Source of the DNA: Fremontodendron californicum
Lineage: Eukaryota > Streptophyta > Magnoliopsida > Malvales > Malvaceae
Length of the DNA stretch: 64,000 nucleotides
Direction: 5' to 3'
Assembly: GCA_030761205.1 (NCBI GenBank)
Contig: JAULJL010000005.1
Location: forward strand, 11,929,501 to 11,993,500
Shown: piece after piece, positions 12,370-24,200 of the stretch
Position numbering within the stretch: the stretch's first letter is position 1
Layout: every line of letters starts with the position of its first letter
Translations under genes and position numbers: made by a program
Notes under the pieces: model-generated
The model's database searches: none
What the model was told of the DNA's origin: nothing
What the model saw: the letters and a program-made list of their open reading frames with translations, nothing else

Positions 12370-12800
12370 TCTGAAAGGGATAAACTAAGCTTGGCAAGGG
12401 CATGTGCTGCCTGGTTTTCTTGTCTTCTAATGTGTTGTATTTTGCATTCTACAAACTCTCGCATTCTGCTTCTTCCTTCTGCCATGATGAGTCATATGAT
12501 AGAGAAATCGTCCTCATCTATCCTTAACTTCTTTATGATTTGTAGTGCATCCCCTTCTAAAATGATCCTTTGGTACCCAATTTGCTGCGCTACCTCCAGA
12601 GCCTTTACTGATACCATTGCTTCAGTCATGCAAGCTTCACTGCTGTATTTTGGTTGTTGCTGCTCCCATCACAAAGCTCTCGAAATCACGGATAATTACT
12701 CCTATTCCCTCTTTCTTGAGCTGGATATCAAAAGCACCATCAAAGTTCACTTTCAAGAGCTACATACGCGGAGGCTGCCAAAAGATAATATTGCTGGTTT
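12370..12800 (-). pseudogene. LINE RNase H domain remnant
   Basis: The minus strand carries the RNase H opening NFDGAFD with the following IGVIIRDF, typical of the RNase H that ends plant L1 ORF2 proteins. A later frame has the RQENQAAHALAKL motif that closes the domain. In-frame stops and at least one frameshift separate these pieces. The long plus-strand frame at 12391-13035 is its antisense shadow. Confidence 0.7.
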
Positions 12801-13269
12801 GATTTGGTGTTGTTTGCTGCTCCTGAGCATGCTTATATTCTTCCAAATAAGATTTTGCATTACTCACGATTCTGGATTCTGTTATCCTCCTTTTTTTTTT
12901 GCTCTCGCATTCCTTGCATTCCACACAACCCATACAATTATAAGGAACATCTCAAACTCTTCTCTGTTGAGTTTTCTAGTTGCATTTTCCATCCGATCAG
13001 CACAACTCTCTACTGAATCAATGATCAGTTGTTGAGGGAATTGGTTGTGTTCGAGCACTCTCTTTGATAGTGTGCAGTTTTTTAGAATCCGCACCTTGGG
13101 CGTTTGCTGTCTAGATCTTTTATCCTTGAGCTAACTTCTTACCCATTGATAGAATTCCATGACAAAGACGCCATCCAAATATCTTAACTTTATTAGGTAC
13201 ATTCGCTCCCTATATCACCTTCCACGTGAACCTTTGAGGGCCAATGCCAATTTGCTCGTTAAGAAGGCT

Positions 13270-14529
13270 CTAATATCCGCTTCTAATAGTGTACTTCCCA
13301 TCCTTGGCATAATGCCAAACTAGTTTATCTAGTTTGGTCGATTTGTATAGATGGATATTGCATATGGTGTCCGCCTCATCCTGCGTGAATTCATTCCTGA
13401 TTAACTCTTCCCTCCATTTCATATGTTCTCCATCAATGAGAATCTCCACCTTGGAATTCCTTGGAAATATACTTGTGGTTGAAGAAACTATGAATTCTCC
13501 ATTCAGTGGAAGCCATCTATCTCCCCATATTCTAATTGTCGTCTCTAATTCTCCATCTGGTTCCTTAGAGTAAGACTTCTTTTGCTTGCCAGATGCTTCT
13601 CCATATGAAAGATGGGTTAAACCCCATATTTGAGTCCATGAAGCTACTGTTTGGGAATACTTTGATTTAAAAACTTTGAAGCTCAAAGAATCAGTATTTT
13701 GTATGAGGAGCCATCCTTGTTTTTCTAGGAGGGCCTTGTTGAACAAATGTAGATCAAGAAAGTCGAGCCCTCCTATAGTTTTTGGTTGGAAAACAGTTTC
13801 CTAGTTCAACCAACAAATCCCTTTGCCCCCATGTTTTCTTCCCACCCAATATTTCCTTATTATGCTAGTTAACTCATCACATTATGTCTTTGGCAGCATG
13901 AAACAATTCATTGCATATGTTGGTAGAGATTGCAGTATGTCTTTAATAACAATTTCTTGACCTCCAAAAGATAGCAGCTTCCTACTCCAACTTGAAACCC
14001 TTTATTGCAACTTGTTCGTGATTTCCTTGAACGCTTTCTTTTTCCCCTTTCTAATCGTGGTCGGCATGCCTAGATGTTTTTCTGGATTAGTTGCTACATG
14101 TATGCCAAACAATTGTTGAAGATAAATTATTTGTTCGTCTGTAGTGCTCGGACTGAAAAACAGAACTGATTTCTCATAATTTATTTTCTGCCCTAAGCTT
14201 TGTTCATAAGACATTAGCATGTCTTTCAGCCTTTTTCCATTGATTCTGTTTGCTCTCAATGAAGAAAAGATGATTAACTCGAGGACCAGATCTTTTTGCT
14301 TGTACACCTAGTAGATCTCTAGTACTTTTGCTTTAGATAACAGTGCCGACAATCCTTTTGTACAAAACAAGAACAAGAAAGGTGATGGAGGATCTCCTTG
14401 TCGGAGCCCTCTACTGGGTTTGAAAGATTTAATAACTTGGCCATTAAGAATGATGGAGTATGATACCGTTGAAAAACATTGCATCACAAGAGAAATCCAT
14501 TTATCTGCAAAACCCAATTTGTGCATCAT
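13270..14529 (-). pseudogene. LINE reverse transcriptase thumb and zinc-linker region, broken
   Basis: Successive minus-strand frames read SRGLRQGDPPSPFLFLF (RT domain 4 region, 14308-14529), a GQKINYEKS motif (14002-14307) and DKLVWHYAKDGKYTIRSGY of the zf-RVT-type region (13270-13746). The catalytic FADD block that should lie between the first two is not visible; where it should be the reading is altered near 14270-14300. The enzyme cannot be active. Confidence 0.75.
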
Positions 14530-14544
14530 GGCCTTTAGAAAAGG

Positions 14545-14852
14545 TCAATCTACTTTGTCGTATGCCTTGCTCATATCCAATTTGAGGGTGAAGCATCCCC
14601 TCCCCTTTTGCTTTTTAAGTTTCAAAGCATGCACGAACTCATACGCCACCATAATGTTGTCAGTAATAAGTCTTCCTAGAACAAAGACACTTTGGTTTTG
14701 GCTAATGCAAGCTAGAAGGATTAGTTTCAACCTATTGACAAGAACTTTGGCAACAATCTTGTAGATCACATTACATAAGCTTATTGGCCGAAAATGGGTC
14801 ATATTCTTTGGATTTTTATTTTTTGGTATAAGAACAATGTGTGCATGCTTAA
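14545..14852 (-). pseudogene. LINE reverse transcriptase palm, N-terminal blocks
   Basis: The minus-strand frame reads HIVLIPKNKNP, FRPISLCNVIYKI, NQSVFVLGRLITDN and LDMSKAYDKVD, the hallmark first blocks of plant non-LTR reverse transcriptases. The first catalytic Asp lies in LDMSKAYD. The frame is cut at 14852 by the LTR insertion and continues upstream beyond 15558. Confidence 0.85.
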
Positions 14853-15557
14853 TGATGTGAACCCTTAGGGATTGAAACCCTTGAACCCACAATCAGAAAG
14901 AAAATCACCCAAGAAAGCCAATAGTCAAGTCAAAAGATCTAAACCGTTGAAAACTTGTTTCAAGAACCTAGATTTGGTGTGAAAGTCACAAAGGAATTGC
15001 CTTTGATAAGTTCTTTAGTTCAGTCAAGAACAAGTAGAGAAAAGCTCTCCAAGAAGAATAAACTCCATTAACAAAATAATGATCTAAATTGTATGTGGCT
15101 GCCGCCACTTTATGTTTATATAAACCTACATGAATTCCTAACCTAGGTCTGCTAAGTAATTAAAAGAAACTAGGGCTGAACAACAAGCCCAAACAAGCTA
15201 ATTAAAAATAGTCCACGTAATAAATAACATAGGCCCACATGCCTAATAGATTAATGAAATAACATAGGCCCACACGCTTAATAGACTTAATGAAATAAAA
15301 ATAGGCCCACATTAAACAACTAGGCTATGCCGCCCTCTCTGCAGCTTGTATCACATGGATTAAAGCTGGATCTTCTTCATTCAAGCCTATCTTGAATGTT
15401 GAGGTCTTGCTTAATAGATTTGTAGACTCGATCGGCCCAAGTGGATTGCACCAATCCTTGCATTGCTTCCTTGATCTTCTTAGGTCTTGACCTTGCAATT
15501 GGCCCATCTGGAACATGCAAAGGATCTTTAAGACTTGGTCCATCATGGTTCCCATCA
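14853..15557 (-). mobile_element. solo LTR of a gypsy element, inserted in the LINE
   Basis: About 705 bases bounded by TGAT...CA ends on both strands interrupt the LINE reading between its pre-RT linker and the HIVLIPK block. Flanks are CTTAA on the left and ATTAA on the right, a 4/5 match for a five-base target duplication. The sequence is related to the LTRs of the element at 36684: shared words are GTGAACCCTTAGGG, the TTCAAGAACCTA leader, the AGGCCCACAT repeats and CATCTTGAATGTTGA. No internal region is present, so it is a solo LTR left by unequal recombination. Confidence 0.7.
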
Positions 15558-16640
15558 ATTAAGCTCATGCATCTCAGATTGGCCATTAAGAACATTTAAG
15601 CAAGTGTTTATAACATCAGTGCCTACAATGTGCCAATATTTTTGAAAAAAGAGAGCTGGTATACCATCAGAGTCGGGTGCATCTGCTTGATTGCAGTCAC
15701 AACTTCGTCATCCCAAAAATCCGCAAGGAGAAGCTGGTTCATCTCACCTGTTACTCTGCTTTCCACAACCTCAAGGACAGTCTCATGAACATTGAAGTCT
15801 TGGGTTCAAAAAGTGTCTTAAAGTAGTCAAGAGCTAAAATTTGCAAATCTTCTTGTTTTTCCATCGATTTCCCACTGTCATCCTCCAACCCTAAGATTAG
15901 ATTTCTTCTTTTCCTAACAGTAGCCTGAGCATGAAAAAAGGCTATGTTTCTATCACCCTCGCGTAGCCATTGGAACCCTGAGCGTTGTAGCCAATAGTTC
16001 TCCTCCTTTTCCAATAGGTCATCAAGCTCTTTTGTAGCTTCTTTATCCTTTTCTAGAATGTCATCGCTTGGTCTGCATTGTTGAAACCGATGCATCCTAT
16101 TATATAATTCTTGAAATCTCGTCCCCACTGTACCTATATTCGCAGCATGCCATTTATACAATTCACCCCTAACTTCCTTTGTTGCTATGGACATCATTGT
16201 GAACCGAATTCCTCCATATATTTGCAATAACTCCTTCACATTAGGTTTCTTTTGTACATGAAGCTTCAATATGAAATCTCTTCTTCTTTCCTTTTGTTGT
16301 TTCCTTTCTTTTACATCATTACACATCTATCAATAAAGGACAATGGTCTGAGGCTGTGCTAACAAGATGTTCGACCATCACATTTGGGAACTTGTCACAC
16401 CATTCTTTTGTTGCTAGTACTCGATCTAAACGCTCACAGACTAAGGCCATAGTCATTCCTTTTATTAGACCATGTATATCATACCCCCTTGTATCCAATA
16501 TCAAGCAAGTTGCACCTCTCTGTAGTGTCTCTAAATGCCTCCATTTGCCTATCAGGTCTCAAGCTTTCTCGCTCTTCTCCCCTCCATGCATTATTTCATT
16601 AAAATCTCCGAAACAAACTCATGGTAAAGGCAACTGATTA
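15558..16640 (-). pseudogene. LINE endonuclease C-terminus and pre-RT linker, broken
   Basis: Minus-strand frames at 15751-16326 and 16319-16504 carry the C-terminal endonuclease sequence (VERLDRVLATKEW-like spacing with SDHCPLLIDV, where the DH is the catalytic Asp-His pair) and then the Lys/Glu-rich linker with YWLQRSGFQWLREGDRN typical of plant L1 elements. They are split by frameshifts and stops. Confidence 0.8.
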
Positions 16641-16672
16641 GAAAGTCTTGATAACAACTCCCATGAAGTGTC

Positions 16673-17014
16673 TCATTCACTCGCGTCGGGCTCACCATAA
16701 AAGCCGACTAGTCTATATGAGGCATGATTAGGTTCCAGGAGTTCCATATCAATATGGTTCTTTGAATAGCTCTTTAATTGTAGGACCACATCTTCTTTCC
16801 ACATTAATGTCAATCCACCACTTCCACCCTCACAATCGACAGTGTAACAGTTATGCATGGCACACTTCCTTTGTATTCCATCAACCTCTGCTGAGCTAAG
16901 TTTTGTTTCGCAAAGAAATAAAACCTTGGGATCTTGTTTTGGAATGAGCTTCCTCAGAGCTTTAACTGTCTGTAGGTTCCCAAGCCCACGATAGTTCCAG
17001 CTTATGATTTTCAT
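16673..17014 (-). pseudogene. LINE apurinic/apyrimidinic endonuclease, N-terminal part
   Basis: A 113-residue frame opens MKIISWNYRGLGN and contains VLFLCETKL, the start and the catalytic-Glu block of the exonuclease-endonuclease-phosphatase domain of plant L1 ORF2. The frame then stops near 16673. The rest of the domain is found in the neighbouring frame downstream, so a frameshift or stop has broken it. Confidence 0.85.
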
Positions 17015-17030
17015 GTTTCTCGGCGAAGCT

Positions 17031-17592
17031 GGATACCAGTCTTTGCCGTTGAATTTGAATATGAAAATGTTTTAAAATAGAAAGAAAAAATATATTGGCC
17101 TATCTTCTTGTGACAGACATATATATAAATTAATCGATTATATATTATATGTTTGTCTTTCACACTTTTATGCCTTTTCCATTTTCAATAAAAATTTAGA
17201 CTCTTTAATATATACTTTAGATATAGTTACTTCCAAAACTTTTATTTTCAAAATTAGTTTTATTTCAATAAATATATATGTTTATAATAACAAATTTTAT
17301 TGCGTTTACCTAAAAATCTTAACTTTTCTTAATAATACAAATTAATCTGACCATTTATTTCAAAACTTGTAAGCATAACAGAGCATATGAGAATTGGCAA
17401 TAAAAGACGAGAAAATTAGGTATATGGAAAATATGAAACCATCTTGGTTTTGGTTTTTGTTAATATTTAAGAAGAAAAATAAGGCATCTATATATTTGAA
17501 CATTGGCTTCCAATTGTTAATTACACTTGGTATCCTTATTGCCAATGTGCTAAGATTGAAGGTGGTCCGGGTTGGCGCCTGAGTTTGGGTGG
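17031..17592. other. host intergenic DNA with first block of a local duplication
   Basis: AT-rich, no gene recognised. The stretch 17305-17400 closely matches 28865-28960 (shared words include AATACAAATTAATCTGACC and TTTCAAAACTTGTAAGCATAA), the first of four blocks that recur in the same order further right. Confidence 0.6.
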
Positions 17593-18065
17593 TAGGGGTG
17601 TAATCAAGTCGAGCTGAGTTCAAGCTGTAAGAAGCTCGAGCTCTACTTGAAATTCGAGGCTCGAAACTAGGCTCGAATTCGACGAGTTTCAGTTTTAAAG
17701 CTTAATCTTTATTCGAGATAAAAAATCGAACTGCTCGAACTCGGTTGATTAGGTTTGTTTACCTTGTAAAAATGAGCTCGATTCCCATGCTCGACTTCAA
17801 ACTCGATTATTTGTGCTCGAGCTCGAATTCGAATTGAGGTTTTTCAAAACTAATTAAAAATAAATAAATAAATATTAAATATATATATATTAAAATAAAA
17901 AAGCTCGATTAGGCTTGTGAGTTACTCGAGTCAAGTATTAGGATACTCGAATTCGGCTCACTCGATAGCTCGAACTCGAGCTCGACAATGACCGAGCCGA
18001 ATTCGAGTTTTTTTCGAGTCAAACCCGAATAGCTTGCGAGCACAGATATCTCGTTTACGCCCCTA
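17593..18065. mobile_element. MITE with GAGCTCGA-rich interior
   Basis: The ends are inverted: TAGGGGTGTAA on the left and TAGGGGCGTAAA reading in from the right. They are flanked by GGTGG at 17588-17592 and 18066-18070. The body is rich in CTCGAGCTCGAATTCGA words with an AT-rich centre and has no coding capacity. The 5-base flank could be a target duplication, but the superfamily cannot be assigned: hAT would give 8. Confidence 0.65.
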
Positions 18066-18522
18066 GGTGGTGCAATGGTTCTTGCCCTTATCATCACAAT
18101 TACTTAATAAATCAATTAAGGAAAATTTAATTTAATATGGATTTCTAAAATTAAAAAAATAAAATAGTTAATATTTAATTTAATAAAATATATAATAAGG
18201 AAAATTTGCTTTAGTAATTAACGATTTGAAAATTAATAAAGAAATAAATGAAAATTAGTCAATATTTTAATTTAATGAGAAATCATCAATTTAGGACAAA
18301 AAGGTTAATTTTAAAAAAATATTACAGTTATATATGTTGTTCAACATATATTTGTATTTTTGAAGCTTCTCATTTTATATATTTTTTGAAACAATTTACA
18401 TATATTATATCTATACTATATACAAATATGATTGATTAAGTTGGTGTCACGAGTCAACTAACATCAACTCAGTTAAAGAAAGTATAAAAAGATCAAATAA
18501 ATTATTATATCAAATAACATAA
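18066..18522. other. AT-rich intergenic DNA, nothing recognised
   Basis: AT-rich sequence between two transposons with no coding, RNA or repeat signal that I can recognise. Confidence 0.6.
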
Positions 18523-19976
18523 CACTACAAAAGAATGACTTTTTAGAGACGGAATTATTTTCGACGGAATTATTCCGAATTCAGACTTTTAACGACTGGT
18601 TTTTTTGGCTTTTAGCAACAGAAATTGTGTATTTGCGATGAAATTTCCTTCCATTAGCTACGAAAATTTCCATTGCAAAAAAAAAAAAAAATCAATTTCA
18701 ATATAATTTTTTAGCCAAAACTAATTTCCGACAGAATTTTCTGTCAGAAATTCAAATTTCCAACGAAATAACAATTCTGACAGAAAAATTGGTCGAAAAT
18801 TAGTTTTAGTGTTTTCTGACGGAATATTTTGTTGGAAATTTGAATTTCTTAGAGGGAATTTTTACGTTCAAAATTTTTTTGCGATGTTTTTCGGCAGATT
18901 AGATTTGCCCAAAACCCATTTCCCTTTTTTTTTTTTTTTTTTTTCTCTCTTCTCCCTCTTTTCTCTTTTCCCTTCGCGCAACCCGAGCCCTACCGGCCTA
19001 GCCCCTGCCGTCCATCGCCCACCTGACCAGTCTGGTCGGACCCCTCTCCTCTCCGACGCCACCCGTCGCTCCCTGCAAGTCCCCCGGCCCTCTCTCCTTT
19101 ATCCTTTCTCTTCCTTCCTTCTTTCTTTTCTTTTTTCTTCCTTTAGATGCTTGAGTTCATCTATATTGGATTTAAATTCTTTGTTTCAACATGCAATTTA
19201 TGAAGATATAATGCCTATATATATAGCGTTTTTCTCGGTCTGTACCGTATATTGCCATGTTGAATTCATGCTTATAAGATTTTGCAAATTGGAATTGATT
19301 GGTCAGTGACTTTAGCAGGTGTCCAACCAAATACAACATGAGAAATGCATTCGATTGGTTGCTTTCAGATTGTGAACCGGGAGATTTTCTGGTGTTCTAT
19401 TGTTCTGCTAATGGCTCACAGCAAAGGAACTACACTGCCTATATCCACATTGAATATGGAATCAAAACCCCATATTTTCCAAGAAACTAATTTGATTAAA
19501 AAGATAATTAAAGATTAAATATTTAGAAATTTTAAATTTTCTACCTGTATATAAATATAAAGATGACTATAATGAAGATGTATATTTGTAACTATATATA
19601 AAAAGAATAAATAAAATTAATTTTCGTAGAAAATACTTTTGGCGAAGGAAATTTCCGTCGGCAAAATTTTATTAGCGTAATTTCTGTTGTTAACAACTAT
19701 TTGCGATGAATTTTTTTTCTAATTCCAAATTCCGTCGCAGATATTTATTAGCGACGGAAATTTTTGTCTCTAATATTTGCAATGGAAATAAACATTTTCG
19801 ACGAAAAATTTCGTTGAAAATAACATTTTCAACGAAAAATTTCATCGAAAATGCCAGTATTTTCGACGGAATTTTTATTTTCGATGGAAAAATATCAGCG
19901 ACTTGAGTATTTTCGACAGAATTTTACCTTTTTCCGATGGAATTTTCCGTTAGTAAAAATCTTCTCTCTTGTAGTA
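18523..19976. mobile_element. non-autonomous CACTA (En/Spm-like) transposon
   Basis: The left end is CACTACAAAAGAATGAC. The right end reads CTCTTGTAGTA, the inverse of a CACTACAAG terminus with its last base changed. TAA flanks both sides (18520-18522 and 19977-19979), the three-base duplication expected for CACTA elements. Both ends carry subterminal repeats of the GACGGAATTATTTTCG and TTCCGTCG kind (18540-18870 and 19620-19950). There is no transposase. The interior (about 18930-19490) is unlike the ends and carries captured host-like DNA. Confidence 0.85.
19319..19434 (+). pseudogene. captured metacaspase exon fragment inside the CACTA element
   Basis: After a splice-acceptor-like TTTAGCAG the frame reads CPTKYNMRNAFDWLLSDCEP, then GDFLVFYCSANGSQQRNY. 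This matches the p20 region of type I plant metacaspases, where the motif is normally S-G-H-G-S-(R/Q)-Q-R-N-Y and the His is catalytic. Here the Gly-His pair reads Ala-Asn, so this piece could not act as a protease. The match ends near 19434, and no catalytic-Cys region follows. Upstream GC-rich DNA (18960-19110) is also unlike its surroundings and may be captured with it. There is no ATG at the front, so it is a fragment and not a gene. Confidence 0.7.
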
Positions 19977-20759
19977 TAACAATAATATTGACGTCTTTTC
20001 AATTTTTATATAATTTTTATTTTGAAAAAGTTTATTAACTTTTTTTCTATAAATTATTTACTTATTTAAAAAAAAATTATCTATACATATAAACTACCCA
20101 CTAATCGATTTTTTTTAAATATAATTTTTTACTATTTTTTTTTCCTTATCCACCTAGATGGTGGGTGTGTGACATAACCTAGTAGATGTAAAGAGAAAGA
20201 TAACTTTTGTCCCATGAAAATAGTGAAGAAAACAATTTAACAGGGGTTTGTATGACTCTTTATGCTATCATAGCATTACGTAGCCACATTCATTGTTTTA
20301 TTATTTTATTATAAATTATATATCTAAATGATAATTTTCAAAAATAAATAAATAAGTTTTTTATTTTATTTATATATATATATTATCAAAATCTTATAAT
20401 TAACTATATCAACTGTCATTTGTGTTGCGCATGATGTTTGTTTTCTTATACATCTTTTTTGACAAATCTTCCATGAAAATGTTTTTGTAATACTCCTATT
20501 TCCATTTTAAGTTTCCCTACTTGAATTTCATGGAATTAAAAAACAAAAAGATTTTAGTGTATTTTATGTAAAGATTCAGATAAAATGCCATGAACCATTG
20601 TAAAAATTCTAGAACTGCATGTTTCGAATTAGATTTGAAAATTGAAACATATGTTTTGAAAATTAAATAATCGATTAATTGGCGGGCGAACAATTTTTCC
20701 TATCAATTTTCGTGGAAAGTCCATCTTGGTGCAATTGTTTTGGTTTTACAATATTGATA

Positions 20760-20790
<31 letters not shown>

Positions 20791-20810
20791 TCAACTCAAT
20801 TACCGATAGT
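19977..20810. other. AT-rich intergenic DNA with (TTA)n and an inverted fragment
   Basis: No gene is seen. A (TTA)n microsatellite runs at about 20761-20790. The segment 20713-20757 is an inverted near-copy of 29702-29740 (words CAATATTGTAAAACCAAAAC and CAATTGCA reading on the opposite strand). Otherwise featureless. Confidence 0.6.
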
Positions 20811-21097
20811 TAGAGGTGTTCATGGCATGGCCGAGTCGGACCGCGGCCTGAATTTTTTTCAATTTCTTTACTCAAGCCCGATTCGGGCCGATTGGTAAGC
20901 TTGAATTACTGTTCAAAAAAATATTTAAAAAAATATTTTTATATTAATATTAATATTTTATAATTAAATTTAAATAAAAAATATTTTTATTAATAAATAA
21001 TAATTCAGACCAGACCAAACGACCCGAATTGAAAAAATACATATTCAAATCCGGTTCAATATAAACCGGACGGATAACCCGACCTTGAACAGATCTA
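20811..21097. mobile_element. hAT-like MITE
   Basis: Inverted ends TAGAGGTGTTCATGG and, from the right, TAGATCTGTTCAAGG. The flanking octamers CCGATAGT (20803-20810) and CTGATAAC (21098-21105) agree at 5 of 8 places and differ only by transitions, so they look like an old 8-bp target duplication. The interior has AT-rich DNA and CCCGATTCGGGCCG-type words. No coding capacity. Confidence 0.6.
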
Positions 21098-21290
21098 CTG
21101 ATAACTTATTTCTCTTTTAGAGAAATTGCATTTAAGTTTTATTGAAAAGCGTGTTGTTTTACCATGTAAGATTAAAATTACCCTATTTGATAAGTCATTA
21201 TCTTACAAGAACAACGAAATGTTCTCCCTAATTTGTAGGAAAAGCTAATTTTTTATAATAAAAAACATTAATGGTGACAAATTGATTAAA

Positions 21291-24200
21291 TTGGTGGGAG
21301 TGTGATCATCTTGAATCAAGTTGCCAAGATTGAATAGCAAGATGACATTTTTAAAAAGACAAGATTCTCCACTACTTTGCCTACATGGCATTTTATACAA
21401 ATGGGAGGTCTTCAAATTGCAAAGCCATGTGAAAGCTATGAGATGATGCCAAGTAGGATTAAAAATGCCACCTAGGAAGATATTTTGGTTGTAGCCTCCA
21501 CAAATGGCATAGATATTTTGTAGAGATAGGAGACACAAATGGTTGAGGTGGATTTATTGGCCAATGGAAGGTTGAAAAACCCTTAATTTAAGAGAAGCAT
21601 CATGCAAATAGGTGACAAGAAGCCTTAATTTAAGGGAAGCACAATGCAATAAGGGGACAAGAGGCCTAAATTTAAGGAAAACACAATGCAAGAGGGAACA
21701 ATTTTTAGCCACTTGGCAAGGATGTTGGGAGAGCATGTAAAGCATGACAAGGGTAAAAAAAATAAAAACACACTCCATGTAAGGGCAGCCGGCCAAGCAC
21801 TTGGAGTTGGAGGAATTTGATTTTTCTTAAGGCATTTCACTAGACTCTTGAGAAGAGAAGAGAAGGAAAAAAAAAAAAGAGGGAGAAAGGAGGAGGATTT
21901 GGAAAGCTTGATTTGGAAAGCTATAGCTAGGTAGCTATTTCCTCTTCTTGTTCTTCATTTATTTCATTTGATATCATGTTCTTTTATCTTTGTTATTATA
22001 TGATTTGTTAACTTTTTGTTGAATAAAAAGTTTTTCAAAAATAAATTTTAAAGGTTTCCTCTCCTTTATTCTTTGTTCTTCATCAAATAACCAAGTTTGA
22101 CAATTTTTTTTACATATTCTTGTGATAGCCGAAGCTAGCTTTGCTTTTTGTGCTTGTTCTTACTTGGTCATGCTTGCTTGTTCGGTTGTTCATATTTGTA
22201 ACTCATGGTTGATTAATTGTTATATGTTGGTTGGCTAAAAATCATGCAATTTCATGAGATTTTCAACTAGGTTTTTGGCCAAGATCAACCAATGATCTCA
22301 AGCCAAAAATCTCTTGCCCATATTAGTTGAAAGAGTGATAGTTTAGATTGGGCATTCTGACTTTGGGATTTTTTTTCACTACTCATCCTTGGTCAAAATA
22401 AAATAAATTTTTTACCACATGTAGTAGACATTTAGAGGATGCCATGGAATTTTTTCCAAGATTTTAAGATTTTTTTATCATGGTTGAAAAAATGGATTTT
22501 TACAAAGCAGTTTTTAACTTACTGTTATGACTTTGGTAAAAATTCGGTCATGATATCCTTGGTCCAAAAATTAAACTGATTTTTCCCATGGAGATCAACA
22601 TGTTCTAGGTCTGTACTAATGTTTTCAGAATTTTTTGAAATTTTCTAGAAGGGTAAAAAAATTGGATTTCAAAACTGGTTGTGAGAGTCAGATTTGTTTT
22701 TAAGAACTAATAATTATCTATTTTTATTAGTATACTAAGAGGGGGATGATTTGGGGTATTAGTTATTGTCTTAGGTTGATTTCCATGTCATTTCTAAACT
22801 AAAATTTGATTTTATAAAAATCAGGTCAAGGGTGGTCAACCCGGGTTTCAAAACTAGGGAAACTAGAGCCTTTTTCAAGGGGTATTCGGCCATGAGTTTT
22901 TTTCATCCCAAAAATTCTATTTTTTTTCAAATCCGAGGCCAAAGTCTTTCGGTTGTTGAAAATCCAATTTAAGTTTCTTCCAAAGGTGGTCGGATACCTT
23001 TTTAGGTATACAGATGTCCTTACTTCAAGGGAGAAATGCATCTTCATGCATTGCATAATTAAAAATGTTTTTACTTAATTTGGCATAAAACGTATTTTTT
23101 GGTTTCTTAAACATTTGGCGAGAATTAGTTTTTAATCTTTGCTGGATTTTTCGGGGAGGTTTGGAAATTATTCAACGCACGTGTTTATGGAATCGAAATG
23201 TATGGTTTTCGTTTTACTTGGAATCATGTAAATGTCATATAAAAGAATTATTTTCCAAGCTTAGCCGGGGAGTACGGTAATATTTTTCGACATCTGCCAT
23301 TTATGTAATTCCTCACATGAAAAATCAATTCCACGACCATGCATATTCCATGATATCTACATTTGTCATCTTAATTATGTAAATTCTATGTTGATGCCAT
23401 TTTATATTCATGTTGCTAGTGTGATTATGATTGGATTATGAATATTTTATGATGATGTTATTTAGATTTTGCCATGTCAAGCATGTCATGTCATTTATAC
23501 ATATGCTATGTCATTTAGATTTTGCCATGACAAGTAATGTCATTCATATATATGCTATGTCATTTAGATTTTGCCATGCTAAGCATGTCATGTCATGTCA
23601 TGTCATTCATACATATGCTATGTCATTTAGATTTTGCCATGTATAACATGCCATGCCATGCCATGTCATTCATACATATGCTTTGTCATTTAGATTTTGC
23701 CATATCAAGCATGCCATGCCATGCCATGCCATGCCATGTCATTCATACATATGCTATTTCATTTAGATTTTGCCATGTCAAGCATGCCATGACATTCATA
23801 CATATGCTATGTCATTTAGATTTTGCTATGTCAAGCATGCCATGCCATGTCATTCATACATATGCTATGTCATTTGGATTTTGCCATGTCAAGCATGTCA
23901 TGTCATTCATTTCATAAACCATACCATACCATGCTATGTCATTCATACATATGCTATGTCATTTAGATTTTGCCATGTCAAGCATGTCATGTCGTTCATT
24001 TCATATGCCATGTCGTTCATTCACATGCGATGCGATGCCATGTCATTCATTCATATGCTATGTCATTTAAAATTTGCCATGTCAAGCATGCCATGCCATG
24101 CCATGTCATTCATTTCATATGCCATGTTATTCATTCATGTGCCATATCATTTTAGAGCATGCTAGGTCATTCATTTCATATGCCATATCATTCATACATA

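Larger units (their letters stand above)
12256..17030 (-). mobile_element. L1-type LINE, ORF2 only, broken
   Basis: The minus strand reads in order: an apurinic endonuclease start (17014 downward), a linker, reverse transcriptase, the C-terminal zinc-binding linker domain, and an RNase H domain, then an 18-19 base poly(A) seen as poly-T at 12256-12274 on the plus strand. Domain order, poly(A) and the absence of LTRs identify a plant L1 element. No ORF1 is found before the endonuclease start, so the copy is 5'-truncated near the ORF2 start or began there. Multiple stops and frameshifts, and an LTR inserted at 14853-15557, make it dead. No target duplication was found at the outer ends. Confidence 0.85.

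Noticed and set aside
12391..13035. 214-aa plus-strand frame
   Set aside because: Antisense shadow of the LINE RNase H and linker region; no plant protein features.
14420..14764. Plus-strand frame of 114 aa
   Set aside because: Antisense of the LINE reverse transcriptase blocks.
18809..19309. 166-aa frame across the CACTA interior
   Set aside because: Built from a poly-T run and a GC-rich patch; no family match, and it is not continuous with the metacaspase frame.
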